Made by a program: the position numbers and the translations under genes | Part shown: positions 30,816 through 33,311 of the stretch, piece by piece | Layout of the letters: the number at the start of each line of letters is the position of its first letter | How positions within the stretch are numbered: the first letter of the stretch is position 1 | The notes under the pieces: model-generated | What the model was told of the DNA's origin: nothing | Seen by the model: only the letters and a program-made list of their open reading frames with translations | Database searches by the model: none | Source: Planctomycetaceae bacterium | GTDB taxonomy: Bacteria > Planctomycetota > Planctomycetia > Pirellulales > Thermoguttaceae | Length of the DNA: 33,311 nucleotides | NCBI GenBank assembly: GCA_015062085.1 | Contig: SUVI01000020.1 | Location: 1 to 33,311 of the forward strand | Reading direction: 5' to 3'

Positions 30816-33140
30816 ATGCCGTGGCCGCTTGCTTCCCATTTCAGTACGATGCTCCAGAAGCCGAACTTTGCGTTCAAAGATCCGGTCTTGAAAAACTCCG
30901 AGATCCTGCGTAATGCGCAAGGTCAGCCGAAGCCGTGGGCAGGAGCTTTTGCCGTCGTGTACAAAGCGACGCTTGAAAATGGCGAGCATCGAGCATTGCG
31001 CGTTTTTTCGTCGGAATCTGCGGAGCGCCGCGAGCGGTACGAGCAGATCAGTCAGTACCTTTCGGAGCATCCGCTGAAGTGCCTAGTGAATTTTGAGTAT
31101 CGTGAGTCTGCGATCCGCTCAACGGACGGGCATTGGTATCCTCTGGTCGTGATGGATTGGGTCGAGGGACATACGCTTTTTCAGTGGGTGGACACGCAGT
31201 GCCGAAATCAGAATGCGCGAGCTCTGCGCGTTGCGGCGGACGTTTGGACGAATGTCGTCCGAGAGGTGGAAGAGGCGGGTATCGCGCATGGTGACTACCA
31301 GCAGGCGAATATTTTGGTGACAGCCGCGGGGCAGATGAAGCTGGTGGACTACGACTGCATGTGCGTTCCATCTTTGGCGGGACGGCGTAATTTGGAGATC
31401 GGCGTGGAGCCGTACCAGCATCCGGAGCGAGACGGTCAGACGCTCCTTTCGCCGACTTTGGACCGTTTTTCGGCCATCATGATCTACCTTGCGCTGAGGG
31501 CGTTGGCGGCAGATCTTTCGCTTTGGGACCGTTACGTCGTCCGGCTGGACTATGACAAACTGATGTTTCGCCCGGAAGACATTCAGTCGCCGGACGAAAG
31601 CGAACTGATCCGTGAATTGCGGGCCTCACAGGATCAGGATGTGCGTGAGATCACGGAGATCCTGCTTCGCAGTGCGCATGGGCCGATGGATGAAGTCGTT
31701 TCTTTGCAGACGGCTGCAAGTCCTTTTCGCCGGGTCGTTCCGCTTCTTCGCGCGCATCTGTGGAAGGAGGCGGTCGCGATGCTTCAGGACCTTGGGATCC
31801 AGGCGGTTCCTGAGGAATTCAAGGCGCTGGTAGACCAAGCGTACGAGGAGAGTTGGAAAGAGCGGGCCTGGCGAGAGTATCAGACGCTTCCGAAAGAGGT
31901 GAATGAGCGTGCGGACCGGATGACTGCGCGGATCTGCAATGACCGATTTCTTGCAGAGTTTCCGGTCCCGCCGGACGTGCAGGAGCGCGTTTTGGCAGCG
32001 CGTGCGCGCGTCATTCTTTTGGACCGTATCGCGCAGATGATCCAGAATGCGAAACAGGCGGTCCTCCTTTCTGGTGAGCGTTCCATGGCGGCGCTCGGAG
32101 ATCAGCTTCCCGCGGATTACCAGTACGCCAATCGTGCGCGTGTCCAGCAGGCGAAGAAAATTTCGGGGATCCTCGATGCCCTGCTTGAGAAGATCAACGC
32201 TCCGGAACAGGATGAGATCCAGATCGCGGAGGCTTGGGCCGTGGTGAAAAAACACCGGCTTCAGGAACTTCTGAAAGACGAGCAGCGGATCCGTGCGGAT
32301 CTTGCGTCAATGCGGGCACCGCGTATTCGTGTCCTTTTGGGGTTCCGGAAATCGACGCCGCTGGATGAACTGGACCGGCAGATCCTTTCGCTTTGGGATG
32401 CGAAGTTGTTTGAGGGCTGTGCGCAGGCAATGAAGTACGCGAAACTCTACGACGTTGCACTCCGCCGCCGCGTCAAACTTTCTCAGCTTGAGGAAGCTCT
32501 TCAGGCGAACGATCAAACCGCAGCCTATGCGCTTTTGGAGGATCCGCTTCTGAAGCACTACCCATTCCAGGGGGATTTGGGAGCGCAGCTGAAATACCGT
32601 CAGGAACAGTGGGCGCACTCGGAAGGGATGATCGGGGCGATGAATGCGGGCGACGCTGCTGAGTTCCAGAAACAGTTTGACGCAAACGCGCTGATCCGGG
32701 ATCCGGAATCGTACCAGGAAGTCTTTCCAGTCATGGAATCATGGATCCGGGAACTGATCCTGCCTCTGGATGTGATCGGGCTGCGTCCAGTCTTCGGCCG
32801 AGCGAGCGTCATTCATGAGGAGGGCGGTTCTGTTGCGGTCCGCTGGAACTGGATGCACCCCCGATTCGGGAATGTGTGCGTTTTGGGGATCTACGGCGGG
32901 AATCTTTTGGAAACGGATCGGCCGGAGGACATTTCGCTCGCTTTCCAGCAGGAGATTACGCGCGGAGAATGGGAAAAACGCGGCGGTTTTTTTTCGCTGG
33001 ATCCCCTTCCTGCGTGGGGCGGGATGAAAGTCATCGTGTGGGGGGTCGTCGATACCGGGTTCTGCCGTTTCTTCACTCCGCCATTGGTTTTGGGAACGCT
33101 TGAAGTGCAGAAAAAGTCGTGGTTTTCATGGAAAAAGTAA
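30816..33140 (+). CDS. HGD-type protein kinase with helical middle and beta-rich C-terminus
   Basis: This encodes 774 residues, cytoplasmic; aagg lies 8 nt before the ATG. The kinase domain (about 35-300) has a glycine-loop remnant AGAFAVVYKA (42-51) and ALRVF, where the usual beta-3 Lys is Arg62. The catalytic loop is HGDYQQANILV (158-168), with Asp160 and Asn165, and DYD (178-180) replaces DFG. The following segment, YQHPERDG then LDRFSAIMIYLALRAL, is the pattern I recall from kinases of TerY/vWA-PP2C-kinase loci. Residues 300-640 are helical. The C-terminus (about 650-765) looks like an Ig/FN3-type beta domain (VRWNWMHPRFGNVCVLGIYG; ITRGEWEKRGGFF). It is probably the partner of the upstream GTPase. 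No PP2C or vWA gene is in view. Confidence 0.85.
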   Translation: MPWPLASHFSTMLQKPNFAFKDPVLKNSEILRNAQGQPKPWAGAFAVVYKATLENGEHRALRVFSSESAERRERYEQISQYLSEHPLKCLVNFEYRESAIRSTDGHWYPLVVMDWVEGHTLFQWVDTQCRNQNARALRVAADVWTNVVREVEEAGIAHGDYQQANILVTAAGQMKLVDYDCMCVPSLAGRRNLEIGVEPYQHPERDGQTLLSPTLDRFSAIMIYLALRALAADLSLWDRYVVRLDYDKLMFRPEDIQSPDESELIRELRASQDQDVREITEILLRSAHGPMDEVVSLQTAASPFRRVVPLLRAHLWKEAVAMLQDLGIQAVPEEFKALVDQAYEESWKERAWREYQTLPKEVNERADRMTARICNDRFLAEFPVPPDVQERVLAARARVILLDRIAQMIQNAKQAVLLSGERSMAALGDQLPADYQYANRARVQQAKKISGILDALLEKINAPEQDEIQIAEAWAVVKKHRLQELLKDEQRIRADLASMRAPRIRVLLGFRKSTPLDELDRQILSLWDAKLFEGCAQAMKYAKLYDVALRRRVKLSQLEEALQANDQTAAYALLEDPLLKHYPFQGDLGAQLKYRQEQWAHSEGMIGAMNAGDAAEFQKQFDANALIRDPESYQEVFPVMESWIRELILPLDVIGLRPVFGRASVIHEEGGSVAVRWNWMHPRFGNVCVLGIYGGNLLETDRPEDISLAFQQEITRGEWEKRGGFFSLDPLPAWGGMKVIVWGVVDTGFCRFFTPPLVLGTLEVQKKSWFSWKK

Positions 33141-33181
33141 ACGGTCTCTATGGGAAAAAGAAGAACGTTTACGATTGAAAA

Positions 33182-33198
33182 CGCAGAACGTTTCTGCG
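33182..33198. terminator. Small perfect hairpin after the kinase gene
   Basis: cgcagaa, cgt and ttctgcg form a perfect 7-bp stem with a 3-nt loop, 41 bp after the kinase stop. On the plus strand it is followed by gaaaaaa, and on the minus strand by tttt. Plus-strand termination is therefore not supported; it could stop minus-strand transcription or be an mRNA end structure. Confidence 0.35.
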
Positions 33199-33256
33199 GA
33201 AAAAAGCACGGGAGTGCGTCAGTGACGGTCTTTCCCTGCGTTTGAGGGCGCGCTTT

Positions 33257-33311
33257 GGGGGACGTCTTTAGGGGACGCTTTGGGGGGCGTCTTTAGGGGG
33301 CGTCTTTAGGG
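33257..33311. repeat. G-rich tandem array at the window edge, 12-14-bp units
   Basis: Units gggggacgtcttta, ggggacgctttg, gggggcgtcttta and gggggcgtcttta follow one another and continue off the end. Unit lengths vary (14, 12, 13, 13), so it is non-coding. No gene is seen in 33141-33311; a 31-codon ORF at 33150 has no ribosome binding site. Confidence 0.85.

Noticed and set aside
30816..33140. Aminoglycoside phosphotransferase based on the HGD motif
   Set aside because: The HGD loop is shared, but the following YQHP and LDRFSA segments, the 774-residue length, the helical middle and the Ig-like tail fit the protein-kinase-like group.
33150..33245. 31-codon ORF after the kinase gene
   Set aside because: It has no ribosome binding site or conserved features and runs through a hairpin.

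Overview
The window looks like chromosomal DNA of a free-standing PVC-superphylum bacterium, most likely a planctomycete (a host- or gut-associated Pirellulales/Thermoguttaceae-type organism is my best guess). This rests on gene content: secreted glycan-active enzymes, a Tat-exported Gfo/Idh/MocA oxidoreductase, Tat-like proteins of unknown role, a PPi-dependent phosphofructokinase, and a large membrane GTPase next to an HGD-type protein kinase. The taxonomy is inference; no rRNA, tRNA or marker gene is present. There is no phage, IS element or CRISPR array. Most genes have good Shine-Dalgarno sequences and several have near-consensus sigma-70 promoters.

Layout. 1-3446 (+): an exported aldo/keto-reductase-like protein overlapped by a helical-repeat protein. 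3619-6298 (-): a TGS-domain GTPase, a YggS/PLPBP protein and a HAD phosphatase. 6519-8399 (-): a fused double ABC-2 permease preceded by a promoter and a terminator-like leader. 8611-18378 (-): a block of export and sugar genes consisting of a GH84/GH20-like hexosaminidase, pfp, a sialidase-like protein, a GH2 enzyme with an inserted discoidin-like domain, and a secreted metallophosphoesterase. 18758-20169 (+): a DUF1294 membrane protein and a thioredoxin-fold exported protein with a SxxC site. A large bidirectional hairpin separates these from a convergent Gfo/Idh/MocA gene (20455-21828, -). 22246-26428 (+): a tightly overlapped export operon of HlyD-type lipoprotein, tandem-ATPase ABC protein and ABC-2 permease, like YbhG-YbhF-YbhS. 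26683-27705 (-): a cysteine-synthase-family enzyme. 28227-33140 (+): a three-helix membrane protein with a zinc ribbon and GTPase domain, then an HGD-type kinase with a helical middle and a beta-rich C-terminus.

Two signals stand out. First, short tandem repeats are everywhere: about fifteen arrays in 33 kb. Arrays inside genes have units of 9, 12, 15, 18 or 24 bp, so the frame is kept, and they fall in signal peptides, linkers or C-terminal tails of exported or membrane proteins. Intergenic arrays mostly have units that are not multiples of three (13-14, 16, 17, 19, 20-21, 26 bp). Two different export signals carry 9-bp arrays in the hydrophobic core. Second, the GTPase-kinase pair at the right edge resembles the NTP-dependent signalling/conflict systems with double-GTPase-type domains and TerY-linked kinases; the rest of such a locus would lie beyond the window.

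The sugar genes fit a lifestyle of cutting host or plant glycans (hexosaminidase, sialidase-like, GH2, Gfo/Idh/MocA) and fermenting the sugars with PPi-saving glycolysis (pfp). The co-localisation is loose: only the metallophosphoesterase-GH2 pair, the ABC export genes and the first two genes are close enough to call operons.
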